Source of the DNA: Deltaproteobacteria bacterium UBA3076
Lineage (GTDB): Bacteria; Desulfobacterota; Dissulfuribacteria; Dissulfuribacterales; UBA3076
DNA length: 7,711 nucleotides
Direction: 5' to 3'
Assembly (NCBI GenBank): GCA_002367355.1
Contig: DFBQ01000062.1
Location: 3,917 to 11,627 of the forward strand
Positions 1-7,007 of this stretch are shown here, in pieces. The translations under genes were made by a program, and so were the position numbers. Position 1 is the stretch's first letter. Every line of letters begins with the position of its first letter. The notes beneath the pieces are model-generated. The model was not told the DNA's origin. It searched no databases and saw only the letters and a list, made by a program, of their open reading frames with translations.

Positions 1-50
1 GGAATGACGATTGGGTGTGAGCGCCCGTCATTCCCGCGAAGGCGGGAATC
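1..50. repeat. Truncated inverted-repeat element with dRS3-like palindrome
   Basis: ATTCCCGC at 30-37 pairs with GCGGGAAT at 42-49 around a 4-nt loop. The core fits the ATTCCC-N8-GGGAAT form of the Neisseria dRS3 repeat, and look-alikes occur between genes in many proteobacteria (from memory). A second inverted repeat overlaps it: GGAATGACG at 1-9 is the reverse complement of CGTCATTCC at 26-34. This suggests a pair of inverted palindromes of which only the inner end of the left copy is inside the window. No coding frame is visible here. It is likely a dispersed REP- or MITE-like element, but copy number cannot be judged from one window. Confidence 0.7.
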
Positions 51-135
51 CAGTGACTGGTACCCGGACTTATTGAGAAGTTACGCTGGTTCTAATTAAA
101 ATATTAAAGTTACTTCCTTTTTTAAATTCAAAATT

Positions 136-164
136 GTGTCTGAACGGCCTTTTCGTTCAGACAC
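136..164 (-). terminator. 11-bp perfect hairpin downstream of argJ, candidate operon terminator
   Basis: GTGTCTGAACG at 136-146 pairs perfectly with CGTTCAGACAC at 154-164 across a 7-nt loop. It lies about 50 nt beyond the argJ stop codon, where the end of the operon is expected. Read on the minus strand the stem is followed by AATTTTGAATTT rather than a clean U-run, so it is a weak or atypical intrinsic terminator. It could instead be a dispersed palindromic repeat or an RNA 3'-end stabiliser. The structure is certain; the function is inferred. Confidence 0.5.
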
Positions 165-186
165 TATGTAGGTCTGTGTGTGTCAA

Positions 187-202
187 GCGAGCGCAGCGAG
201 CG
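187..202. repeat. GC-rich 7-bp direct repeat after argJ
   Basis: GCGAGCG occurs twice with a 2-nt CA spacer (187-193 and 196-202), starting 13 nt below the argJ stop position in the trailer. It is much more GC-rich than the AT-rich DNA to its left. Short motifs of this GAGCGCAGCGAGC type recur between genes in many bacterial genomes (from memory). No function can be assigned. Confidence 0.4.
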
Positions 203-214
203 GGTGGCAAATTC

Positions 215-1417
215 TCAGGTGCGATAATCTGCATTGATCCGCACATAATCGGCTGAAAAATCGCTGGTCAGAATACGGGCCTCTTCTTGCCCAAGACCCA
301 AGTCCAAAACAACTGTAAATTCTCCGGCAGCCATGACCTTCTTGGCCAGGTCCTCAGCCTCTTTGCCAACGCCCATACACATTCTCACGATTTCGATGTC
401 ATCAAAGGACAAACTGATCAGCCCCTGATCCAGCGGGAAACCCGCACGGCCTGCTGCAGCAAGAATTCGACCCCAGTTAGGGTCTTCGCCGAAAAAGGCC
501 GTCTTTACGAGCGGGGATTCAGCAATAGTCCGGGCTATTCTGTCTGCCTCTTCTCCGGTCCTTGCTCCCTTTACGACCACGGTAACACACTTGGTGACAC
601 CTTCGCCGTCCATGACAATCTGCCGGGCCAGGTCCTGTAGCAAATCTTTGAGTACAGCCTCAAGGGTCCCTCCGTAATAAACTTCGTTAATCTCCATATT
701 TCCGGCAAGACCGTTGGCCAGGGCCAAAACAGTGTCATTCGTACTGGTATCCCCGTCTATGGTAATCCGGTTAAACGTGTCTGATACGGTCCTTTCAAGC
801 ACGCCTTGCCACCAGACCGGGTCCACCCTTGCGTCTGACAGGACAAAGGAGAGCATTGTGGCCCGGGGTGGACCAATGTTCGGCCCTATCATTCCAGCGC
901 CCTTTGCTATGCCGGCAACAGTCACCTCTACACCTCCGACATCAATGCGCCTGATGGCTGTCTTCCGAACCGTATCCGTAGTGAGAATGGCGTCTGCCAC
1001 AGCTTCCAGCCCATTTTCAGAAAGGCCCCTCACGAGTGCCGGTACGGCATCTGTTATCCGTCCCATGGGGAGAGGTTGGCCGATCACACCTGTTGAAGAG
1101 ACCATCACATCCTCAGGGGTTATGCCCATTTCCTTGGCCACGAGAGAGCCGATCTCGTGGACATGGACCACCCCCTCATTGCCTGTGCAGGCATTTGCAT
1201 TACCGCTGTTTACCACAACAGCTCTGGCATAAGGCTCACCCCTGCTGAGACGATCAAGCCCTGCAAGGACCGGGGCGGCCTTTACCTCGTTTCTGGTAAA
1301 TACGGCTGCCAACACCGCAGGCTCATTAGAGGCTATCAGACCCAGGTCAAGGCGTCCCTGATACTTGATGTTGGCTGAAACGGCCGAACCCTTAAAACCA
1401 GGGACTAAAAAGTTCAT
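215..1417 (-). CDS. argJ: Bifunctional ornithine acetyltransferase / N-acetylglutamate synthase ArgJ
   Basis: ArgJ moves the acetyl group from N-acetylornithine to glutamate, giving ornithine and N-acetylglutamate, and some members also use acetyl-CoA; it acts in the cytoplasm in the cyclic arginine pathway. Family hallmarks are visible (residues counted from the ATG at 1417): VPGFKGSAV at the N-terminus, the SSTG oxyanion-hole segment near 107-110, KGAGMIGPN near 172-180, the Ala-Thr autocleavage site ATML near 186-189 with Thr187 as the predicted nucleophile, DTSTND near 223-228, GEDPNWGRI near 310-318, and the C-terminal INADYRT. The length of about 400 aa is normal. I prefer the ATG at 1417: it overlaps the secA stop as ATGA, has GGAAGG just upstream (1420-1425), and puts the conserved VPGF near the start. 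An in-frame ATG at 1432 would add five residues. One oddity is extra residues (GPPR) just before the cleavage site compared with the usual PNMATML. Whether it is mono- or bifunctional cannot be read from sequence. Confidence 0.96.
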   Translation of the reverse strand: MNFLVPGFKGSAVSANIKYQGRLDLGLIASNEPAVLAAVFTRNEVKAAPVLAGLDRLSRGEPYARAVVVNSGNANACTGNEGVVHVHEIGSLVAKEMGITPEDVMVSSTGVIGQPLPMGRITDAVPALVRGLSENGLEAVADAILTTDTVRKTAIRRIDVGGVEVTVAGIAKGAGMIGPNIGPPRATMLSFVLSDARVDPVWWQGVLERTVSDTFNRITIDGDTSTNDTVLALANGLAGNMEINEVYYGGTLEAVLKDLLQDLARQIVMDGEGVTKCVTVVVKGARTGEEADRIARTIAESPLVKTAFFGEDPNWGRILAAAGRAGFPLDQGLISLSFDDIEIVRMCMGVGKEAEDLAKKVMAAGEFTVVLDLGLGQEEARILTSDFSADYVRINADYRT

Positions 1418-3948
1418 TTCCTTCCGCAACATTTCTTATATTTTTTCCCGCTGCCACAGGGACATGGGTCATTACGACCTACTTTCTGCCCCTTGCGCTT
1501 AACAGTCTTTGGCTTGTCATCGCCATCTCCACGGCCATAGCTCATGCGCTGCTGTTGCTTCCTGCGACGTGCTTCCAGCTCTTCAGTTTCTCTTTCCCGC
1601 ATGGGACGAATCCTGAGCAGGAGGCTTATAGCCTCTTCCTTGAAGCGCTGGATCATGGCCATAAACATGTCATAACCCTCGCGCCTATACTCCTGAAGCG
1701 GGTCCTTCTGTCCGTAGCCCCTCAGCCCTATACCCTCTCTTAAATGGTCCATATTGAGGAGATGATCCTTCCACAAGTTGTCCAGAGTCTGGAGAACTAT
1801 GAATCTCTCCACCCGGGCCATCTCTTCATCTCCAAACAGGGTTATCTGGTTCTCATAGGCCTGTCTTGCAGCCGCGGCTATTTTTTCTTCCAGTGCCGCC
1901 TGATCAAGATCCTCTCTTTCTTCCTGAGAAATATCCAGACTAACGGAAAACTGGCCAAGAAGACGTTCATCCAGGGCCTTCCAGTCCCATTCTTCTGAAA
2001 GCCCTTTTTCATCCGTATAGGTATCCACCAAATCTGCCGCTATATCATCAATAAAACCATAGAGCTCCTCCCGCATATCCTCGCCGGCAAGTATCTGCCT
2101 CCGCTGGCTGTAAATCACCTCTCTCTGCTTGTTCATTACATCATCGTAATCAAGGAGGTGCTTCCTGATCTCAAAGTTGTGGGCCTCAACTTTTCGCTGG
2201 GCGTTCTCTATAGCCTTGCTCAGCATGGAATGTTCAATAGGCTCTCCTTCATTCATACCAAGCTTGTCCATGATTCCGGAGATGCGGTCTGATCCGAAGA
2301 TACGCAGCAGGTCGTCCTCCAGGGACAGGTAAAACCTGGAAGAACCAAGGTCGCCCTGGCGGCCGGACCGTCCTCTGAGCTGATTGTCTATCCGCCTTGA
2401 CTCATGGCGCTCGATACTGAGGATGTGCAACCCGCCCATATCGGCCACCCCCTCGCCCAGGACTATGTCCGTCCCCCGACCTGCCATGTTGGTGGCAATA
2501 GTAATCCTGCCCCTTTCCCCGGCATGGGCCACGATTTCCGCCTCCCTCTCGTGATGCTTTGCGTTCAGGACTTCATGTTTAACTCCCTGGCGCTTCAACA
2601 TATTTGAAAGCCGTTCGGAATTATCCACACTGGAACTACCCACCAGGACAGGCCGGCCCTTATCATGAAGGGATTTAATTTCCTTGGCCGCAGCTTCGAA
2701 TTTTTCGCTCTCTGTTCTGAAGACCACATCCGGATAGTCCTTGCGAATCATATTCATGTGGGTGGGGATTACCACCACATCCAGGTTGTAAATCTTCAGG
2801 AACTCCGCTGCCTCTGTCTCGGCAGTACCCGTCATGCCGGCGAGCTTTTGATACATGCGGAAAAAGTTCTGGAAGGTTATGGAGGCCAGGGTCTGGTTTT
2901 CACTCTCTATCTTTACGCCTTCTTTGGCCTCAAGGGCCTGGTGCAGCCCATCACTGTAACGTCTTCCCGGCATAATGCGGCCCGTGAACTCGTCAACTAT
3001 CACCACCTGTCCGTCTTTGACCAAATAATCTACATCCCTCTTGAACAGGGCATGGGCCTTGAGGGCCTGTTGTACGTGGTGAAGGACTTCGGCCTGGGCG
3101 GGATCATAGAGGTTTTTCACTCCCAGGAGCTTTTCGCACTTTTCCACACCCTCTTCAGTCAGACTGACAGCCCTGGCCTTTTCATCCACTGTAAAATCAG
3201 TTTCCCTCTTCAGGTGCGGGCTGATTTGATTGACCCTGTAGTAAAGATCCGTAGACTCTTCGGATGGGCCGGAAATGATGAGTGGTGTCCGTGCTTCATC
3301 AATGAGGATGCTGTCCACTTCGTCTACGATGGCATAGTGAAATTCCCGCTGGACCATGTCCTCCAAGGAGTACTTCATGTTGTCTCTAAGGTAGTCGAAT
3401 CCGAACTCGTTATTAGTGCCGTAGGTCACATCGGCCCCATAGGCTGCTTTGCTCTCTGCATGCTGAAGACCATGGACTATTACCCCAACATCCAGACCAA
3501 GAAAGCGATATACCTGTCCCATCCACTCCGAGTCACGAGTTGCCAGATAATCATTGACAGTAACCACATGGACCCCGTGACCGGTAAGTGCATTCAGATA
3601 AACCGGCATTGTGGCCACTAAAGTCTTTCCTTCACCGGTCTTCATCTCGGCGATTTTGCCCTGATGCAGCACAATCCCGCCCATAAGCTGCACGTCAAAG
3701 GGCCTGAGCCCCAATACCCTGAGAGCTGCCTCCCGTGTAACGGCAAAGGCCTCCGGGAGCAATTCATCCAGAGACTCGCCCCGTTCAAGCCGTCCCTTGA
3801 ACTCAGGGGTCTTTGCCTTGAGTTCTGCGTCAGACAAGGCCTTTATTTCTGATTCAAGAGAATTTATACGATCTACAAGGGGCTGTAGCTTCTTGACCTC
3901 CCTGTCGTGTTTGGTGCCAAATACCTTTGCAACTAAATCTACAAACAT
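1414..3948 (-). CDS. secA: Preprotein translocase ATPase SecA
   Basis: SecA is the cytoplasmic and membrane-associated ATPase that pushes unfolded preproteins through SecYEG. The 844-aa product is complete and of typical length. Visible landmarks: Walker A TGEGKT at 104-109, Walker B DEVD at 209-212 followed by the conserved [13 protein letters not shown] at 215-227, the preprotein cross-linking domain at about 228-370, [11 protein letters not shown] at 370-380, the second helicase domain with [10 protein letters not shown] at 486-495 and [11 protein letters not shown] at 523-533, then the scaffold and wing regions. The C-terminal SEC-C zinc tail has Cys829, Cys831, Cys840 and Cys841 (CxC-x8-CC), as used for SecB and phospholipid contact in other bacteria. 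The start is the ATG at 3948, 4 nt after the acetyltransferase stop, with GGAG about 10 nt upstream inside the end of that gene. The stop overlaps the argJ start as ATGA, implying translational coupling. It is an essential housekeeping gene, here embedded between arginine genes. Confidence 0.98.
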   Translation of the reverse strand: MFVDLVAKVFGTKHDREVKKLQPLVDRINSLESEIKALSDAELKAKTPEFKGRLERGESLDELLPEAFAVTREAALRVLGLRPFDVQLMGGIVLHQGKIAEMKTGEGKTLVATMPVYLNALTGHGVHVVTVNDYLATRDSEWMGQVYRFLGLDVGVIVHGLQHAESKAAYGADVTYGTNNEFGFDYLRDNMKYSLEDMVQREFHYAIVDEVDSILIDEARTPLIISGPSEESTDLYYRVNQISPHLKRETDFTVDEKARAVSLTEEGVEKCEKLLGVKNLYDPAQAEVLHHVQQALKAHALFKRDVDYLVKDGQVVIVDEFTGRIMPGRRYSDGLHQALEAKEGVKIESENQTLASITFQNFFRMYQKLAGMTGTAETEAAEFLKIYNLDVVVIPTHMNMIRKDYPDVVFRTESEKFEAAAKEIKSLHDKGRPVLVGSSSVDNSERLSNMLKRQGVKHEVLNAKHHEREAEIVAHAGERGRITIATNMAGRGTDIVLGEGVADMGGLHILSIERHESRRIDNQLRGRSGRQGDLGSSRFYLSLEDDLLRIFGSDRISGIMDKLGMNEGEPIEHSMLSKAIENAQRKVEAHNFEIRKHLLDYDDVMNKQREVIYSQRRQILAGEDMREELYGFIDDIAADLVDTYTDEKGLSEEWDWKALDERLLGQFSVSLDISQEEREDLDQAALEEKIAAAARQAYENQITLFGDEEMARVERFIVLQTLDNLWKDHLLNMDHLREGIGLRGYGQKDPLQEYRREGYDMFMAMIQRFKEEAISLLLRIRPMRERETEELEARRRKQQQRMSYGRGDGDDKPKTVKRKGQKVGRNDPCPCGSGKKYKKCCGRK

Positions 3949-3952
3949 ATAA

Positions 3953-4405
3953 TCAAAGCTCCATCAGCAGTGCTATTTCGTCACAATCCGGAAATTTTGG
4001 ACACTTTATACAGTCTGCCCAGATTTTTTGGGGAAGTGAACTCTTGTCCACCAACCTGAACCCCAATTTCTCAAAAAATTTTGATTGGTACGTGAGGGTA
4101 AAGACCCGGTAAACTCCAAGGACAATGGCCTCTGAAAGGCAATGCTCCACAAGCTGTCTTCCCATACCCCTGGCCTGATAGTCTTCACGTACTGCCAAAG
4201 ATTTTACCTCAGCCAGATCCTCCCAGCATATATTGAGTGCCGCGACACCTACAATATTGTTATCAGATGCCTGCATTACGGTATAGTCCCGCAGATGATC
4301 ATATATCTCGCTGAGAGAACGAGGCAACAGCAGACCCTGGTCTGCAAAGTGAGCAAGTAGGGCGTGAATGGACCTTACATCTGATATCTTGGCTTTCCGT
4401 ATCAT
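3953..4405 (-). CDS. Short GNAT N-acetyltransferase, probable N-acetylglutamate synthase (ArgA-type)
   Basis: A single-domain 150-aa GNAT protein. The acetyl-CoA binding motif A is visible as Q77-A-R-G80-M-G82 after the strand AEVKSLAV (65-72), and FFEKLGF (110-116) is the usual late GNAT strand-helix segment. The tail carries three cysteines (Cys132, Cys135, Cys141) in [13 protein letters not shown], a pattern I associate with short stand-alone ArgA-type N-acetylglutamate synthases that lack the amino-acid-kinase domain of E. coli ArgA. The predicted reaction is glutamate plus acetyl-CoA to N-acetylglutamate, the first and anaplerotic step of arginine synthesis. argJ in the same operon supports this, since ArgJ recycles the acetyl group and needs a primer. 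The start is the ATG at 4405, only 6 nt after the preceding stop and without a clear Shine-Dalgarno, so translation probably relies on coupling. The alternative is a GNAT enzyme for another amine. Confidence 0.85.
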   Translation of the reverse strand: MIRKAKISDVRSIHALLAHFADQGLLLPRSLSEIYDHLRDYTVMQASDNNIVGVAALNICWEDLAEVKSLAVREDYQARGMGRQLVEHCLSEAIVLGVYRVFTLTYQSKFFEKLGFRLVDKSSLPQKIWADCIKCPKFPDCDEIALLMEL

Positions 4406-4411
4406 TATTTT

Positions 4412-5020
4412 CTAATCACGTATGGATACGACATAAGATCTCAAGTCATGTTTTTGGGCCAGTTTTTTTGCAGAGCTCGTGGCCTCCTCAAAAGAACTGT
4501 ACTCCCCGAGATGGACCCGGTACCAGATCCCCTTCTCAGGACCGAGATCGGCCCTCCTGACTTTAGCCCGATAGCCCTTATCTCTCCACCTTCGGGCCTC
4601 TTTATTTGCCCGCTCCCTCTCTCTATAAGAAGCTATTTGCAACGCAAAGTATGTGCCCTTCTTCTTTGTCTTTTTGGTTTGGTACCCAGGCCGCTTAACA
4701 TCATCCGTGCCACGCACCTTCTTTTTAACTGACTCTTTCCTTGGCCCCGGCTGCTTTTTCCCCTTAGTATCCACGGGAGTTGCCTGAGTTGTTTTTTCTG
4801 GAATTAGGGGAGTAATTTCCTCTGCTTCAGGCACTGCCCTTGCGACAACCTGGGTCTGGAGTGACTCATCCAGACTGCGTCCAATTAGCTTCTGACCAGC
4901 CCAGAAACCTAAGATAAACACCCACAGAAAAACACAAACAGTAGATACAGTCAGGGCGATAAGCCCTCCCCAACTTACCTGAAACTGTATTTTTCGACTT
5001 TTTTTTCTGGTTCGAGCCAT
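4412..5020 (-). CDS. Membrane-anchored SPOR-domain protein
   Basis: A 202-aa protein with three parts. The N-terminus is short and very basic (residues 1-11, MARTRKKSRKI), followed by one transmembrane helix at about 17-41. The middle linker, about 50-120, is low-complexity and rich in Lys, Pro and Thr. The C-terminal SPOR domain, about 122-200, includes YFALQIASYRERERA and YRVHLGEYSSFEEA, with typical alternation of strands and helices. SPOR domains bind denuded glycan strands of septal peptidoglycan, so the predicted topology is cytoplasmic N-terminus and periplasmic SPOR domain, with a likely role in division or wall remodelling. It is not recognisable as FtsN or DedD specifically. The ATG at 5020 has TGAGG (5028-5032) 7 nt upstream. 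It lies 54 nt after argS and 6 nt before the acetyltransferase gene, clearly within the operon. Confidence 0.9.
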   Translation of the reverse strand: MARTRKKSRKIQFQVSWGGLIALTVSTVCVFLWVFILGFWAGQKLIGRSLDESLQTQVVARAVPEAEEITPLIPEKTTQATPVDTKGKKQPGPRKESVKKKVRGTDDVKRPGYQTKKTKKKGTYFALQIASYRERERANKEARRWRDKGYRAKVRRADLGPEKGIWYRVHLGEYSSFEEATSSAKKLAQKHDLRSYVVSIRD

Positions 5021-5045
5021 CTCTAAACCTCATGCTAAATCCATA

Positions 5046-5069
5046 GGGCAGACACAGGGGTCTGCCCCT
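5046..5069. repeat. Short palindromic REP-like element in the argS-SPOR gap
   Basis: GGGCAGAC at 5046-5053 pairs perfectly with GTCTGCCC at 5060-5067 around a 6-nt loop. An alternative hairpin uses AGGGG at 5056-5060 with CCCCT at 5065-5069. Sequences of the type GGGGCAGACCCCTGTGTCTGCCC are familiar to me as dispersed intergenic repeats in environmental bacterial genomes. It nearly fills the only sizeable gap inside the operon. There is no U-run after it on the minus strand, so it is not an obvious terminator. It may act as an mRNA-stability or processing hairpin between argS and the downstream genes. Confidence 0.6.
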
Positions 5070-5074
5070 ACTGC

Positions 5075-6739
5075 CTACATTTTTTCAGGTGCTGATACTC
5101 CCAGTAGCCCCAGACCCTTGCGAAAAACCCTTCTTGTCACATCTGCCAAGAGAAGTCGAGCCTGGGTCAAATCCGGATCATCGGTGATAAACCGATGCCG
5201 GGTATAGTAGCCATGCAGTTGACCTGCCAACTCAGTAAGATAATAACTGACGCGATATGGCTCAAGGGCAAGGGCGGCGTCAGCCACGAGACAGGGAAAT
5301 GCGTCCAGTTGCTTCAAAAGCTTAATATCCTCTGGAGTATTGAGGAGTGAGATATCAATATCCTGTGGTTTTGCGAGAGAAACTCCCTGCTCTCCAGCAT
5401 TCCTGAAAACGCTTGAAAGCCTGGCATGGGCATATTGTACATAATAAACAGGATTTTCCTGGCTCTGGCTCCTGGCAAGATCCAGGTCAAAGTCCAGGTG
5501 ACTGTCACATCTACGGGTCAAGAATATGAAACGCGCAGCGTCGCTACCCACGTCATCCAGCACTTCCCTCAAGGTCACAAACTCACCGGCCCTGGTTGAC
5601 ATGGCCTTAATCTTCCCCCCTTCCAGAAGATTGACAAGCTGTACAAGAAGGACCTGCAATTTATCTTCCTGATAACCCAGGGCCCTTATTGCCGCCTTTA
5701 CTCTTGCTACATATCCATGGTGATCAGCACCCCAGATGTCAACCAGAAGGTCATATCCCCTCTCCAGCTTGTGTCTGTGGTATGCTATGTCTGATGCAAA
5801 ATAGGTAAGAACTCCATTTGAACGCTTAACCACTCTGTCTTTTTCATCTCCCAGGGCAGTGGCCCTGAACCACAATGCCCCTTCTTCCTCGAACATGTAG
5901 CCCTTATCCTGTAACTCCGAGATGGTTCTGTCAACCAGCCCGCTCTCATGAAGGGTCTTCTCACTAAACCAGTTATCATAATGGACCCTGAACTCTTCAA
6001 GATCTTTGCGAATATCAAAAGCTATGATCTCGACAGCCGTATCAATAAAAAATGTCAGGCAAGATTCCAGGGGCATGTCTAAATACCTGTCCCCTTTTCC
6101 AGAGGCAATGTCTGAGGCAATATCACGGATATAGTCCCCCTGATAATACTCTTCGGGAAATTCGACCTCATGCCCAAAATGTTCCAAATATCGTAAATAA
6201 ACAGAGGACCCGAGAGTCCTCATCTGATTTCCTATGTCGTTGATATAATACTCCCTTTCCACACTGAAACCAGCGGCCTTTAAGACCCTGGCCAGGGAGT
6301 CACCAACGGCTGCGCCTCTGCCGTGGCCTACATGTAGCGGCCCTGTCGGGTTGGCACTTACAAACTCCACCTGAACCAACCGGCCATTACCAGCCCCGGA
6401 CTCGCCATAGGAATCTCCTGCCTCCCAAATGGTCCGCAGGTTCTCCTGCCACCAGATAGTAGCTACAAAAAAATTGATAAAGCCCGGCCCTGCTACCTCA
6501 ACCTTATGAAACAGAAGGTTGGCCTCTAATATTTTGGCCAGACAACCGGCCAGCTCCCGTGGTGACCTCTTGGCCTCTGAGGCAGTTATCAGGGCCAAAT
6601 TATCGGCAAAATCGCCATGGACTTCCTGTTTTGAAGGCATAACCTGATGTGATGCCGACAGAGACACATCAGGAAGCACTCCTTCAGCAACACCCTGTCT
6701 ATAGGCCTCCTCTACAGCTTTCCGTATCCTGTTACGCAA
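5075..6739 (-). CDS. argS: Arginyl-tRNA synthetase ArgS
   Basis: A class I aminoacyl-tRNA synthetase that charges tRNA-Arg with arginine in the cytoplasm. The 554-aa product has the ArgRS-specific N-terminal domain (about 1-110, with HGDFADNLAL at 41-50), the HIGH motif as HVGH at 136-139 within EFVSANPTGPLHVGHGRGAA, the catalytic Rossmann domain, the KMSKS equivalent as KAMSTRAG at 378-385, and a DALR-type anticodon-binding C-terminal domain (about 430-554, starting around NPVYYVQYAHAR). KMSKS divergence is usual for ArgRS. The reading frame opens with TTG at 6739. It is the only canonical start between the upstream in-frame stop (near 6797) and the conserved N-terminus, and it has AGGGGG (6747-6752) at 7-nt spacing. 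An ATG at 6744 is out of frame. It is the first gene of the operon, followed by the SPOR gene after 54 nt. Confidence 0.97.
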   Translation of the reverse strand: MRNRIRKAVEEAYRQGVAEGVLPDVSLSASHQVMPSKQEVHGDFADNLALITASEAKRSPRELAGCLAKILEANLLFHKVEVAGPGFINFFVATIWWQENLRTIWEAGDSYGESGAGNGRLVQVEFVSANPTGPLHVGHGRGAAVGDSLARVLKAAGFSVEREYYINDIGNQMRTLGSSVYLRYLEHFGHEVEFPEEYYQGDYIRDIASDIASGKGDRYLDMPLESCLTFFIDTAVEIIAFDIRKDLEEFRVHYDNWFSEKTLHESGLVDRTISELQDKGYMFEEEGALWFRATALGDEKDRVVKRSNGVLTYFASDIAYHRHKLERGYDLLVDIWGADHHGYVARVKAAIRALGYQEDKLQVLLVQLVNLLEGGKIKAMSTRAGEFVTLREVLDDVGSDAARFIFLTRRCDSHLDFDLDLARSQSQENPVYYVQYAHARLSSVFRNAGEQGVSLAKPQDIDISLLNTPEDIKLLKQLDAFPCLVADAALALEPYRVSYYLTELAGQLHGYYTRHRFITDDPDLTQARLLLADVTRRVFRKGLGLLGVSAPEKM

Positions 6740-6815
6740 CGCATTTCCCCCTTTTTCTGGATCGCTTTTCCTTCTCCGGTTCCTGCTTGCACTGTACTAT
6801 TTTGTATACGTTCAC
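6732..6815 (-). CDS. Possible 27-codon leader ORF overlapping the argS start
   Basis: A GTG at 6815 with AGGGAG (6826-6831) 10 nt upstream opens a 27-codon frame ending in TAA at 6732-6734, so its last 8 nt overlap the start of argS in a different frame. The predicted peptide is very rich in Lys, Glu and Arg, with three Arg codons (CGA, AGA, AGG) clustered at codons 18, 20 and 22, right where the argS ribosome-binding site lies. Ribosomes on this frame would run across that site, so coupling or occlusion is conceivable. It may equally be a chance frame: it is short, has a GTG start and resembles no family I know. Confidence 0.2.
   Translation of the reverse strand: MNVYKIVQCKQEPEKEKRSRKRGKCVA
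6747..6752 (-). promoter_or_regulatory. Ribosome-binding site deciding the TTG start of argS
   Basis: AGGGGG on the minus strand lies 7 nt before the TTG at 6739. It fixes the unusual start, because the nearby ATG at 6744 would have only a 2-nt gap to this site and reads a different frame that closes after ten codons. Confidence 0.6.
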
Positions 6816-6831
6816 GGGTTCAGGGCTCCCT

Positions 6832-6891
6832 TTATTCCGTCGGTCTTCTTTGTCGAGCCATAGACCTTGCGAGCTTCCTGGTAAAAAACAT
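6832..6891 (-). CDS. Candidate 19-residue Arg-rich leader peptide upstream of argS
   Basis: An ATG at 6891 opens a 19-codon frame ending in TAA at 6832-6834: MFFTRKLARSMARQRRPTE. Five of the 19 residues are Arg, encoded AGG, AGG, CGA, AGA, AGA, and two are adjacent near the end. It starts about 90 nt downstream of the terminator at 6978-7007 and ends 92 nt before the argS start. A weak GGGA lies 9 nt upstream of the ATG. Leader peptides rich in the cognate amino acid are the classic sensors of ribosome-mediated attenuation, and argS consumes arginine, so the match is suggestive. I see no terminator hairpin with a U-run between this ORF and argS, so any control would more likely act on argS translation or Rho access. 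A chance ORF remains quite possible. Confidence 0.3.
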   Translation of the reverse strand: MFFTRKLARSMARQRRPTE

Positions 6892-6977
6892 GACAAAAAA
6901 TCCCAAAATATGGCCGTTCAAAGTATTGTTCGTAATAGTCCATTATCTCTAACACAGAATAGATAACAGGCCCATGC

Positions 6978-7007
6978 AAAAAACAGGGACCACGAGGCCC
7001 TTTTTTG
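6978..7007. terminator. Bidirectional Rho-independent terminator upstream of the argS operon
   Basis: On the plus strand an A6 run (6978-6983) is followed by AGGG-A-CC (6985-6991), loop ACGA (6992-6995), GGCCCT (6996-7001) and further Ts to 7006. The stem has one bulged A and then a T-run; on the minus strand the mirrored arrangement also ends in T6. It should stop transcripts arriving from either side. On the minus strand it separates the small Cys-rich ORF at 7130-7423 from argS, so argS must have its own promoter downstream of this point. Confidence 0.75.

Larger units (their letters stand above)
6740..6977 (-). promoter_or_regulatory. argS operon leader and presumed promoter region
   Basis: This is the only room for the promoter of the argS-SPOR-acetyltransferase-secA-argJ operon between the upstream terminator and argS. 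A GATAAT at 6942-6947 (minus strand) resembles a -10 box, but no good -35 stands at the right distance. TTGAAC near 6916-6921 resembles a -35 without a good -10. No promoter is therefore assigned with confidence. The leader holds the two small ORFs described separately, and a weak 5-bp inverted repeat GGTCT/AGACC (6842-6846 with 6862-6866) inside the Arg-rich ORF. No T-box features were recognised. Confidence 0.4.

Noticed and set aside
1..214. CRISPR array
   Set aside because: The repeats here are single palindromes and one short direct repeat, without regular spacing or multiple copies.
714..1232. A 172-codon plus-strand frame opposite argJ
   Set aside because: It is low-complexity (Ser, Thr, Pro), antisense to ArgJ and has no ribosome-binding site; it is a shadow frame.
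2665..3621. A 318-codon plus-strand frame opposite secA
   Set aside because: It lies entirely antisense to a full-length, motif-rich SecA. Its translation matches no known family and it is the expected long shadow of the coding strand.
5009..5018. GGTTCGAGCC, resembling a tRNA T-arm
   Set aside because: It is part of the first codons of the SPOR protein (MARTR), and no acceptor, D or anticodon arms surround it.
6740..6977. T-box riboswitch or classical terminator attenuator for argS
   Set aside because: I could find no T-box-like conserved segment and no G+C hairpin followed by a U-run between 6831 and the argS start, so only a leader-peptide or translational mechanism is left as a hypothesis.
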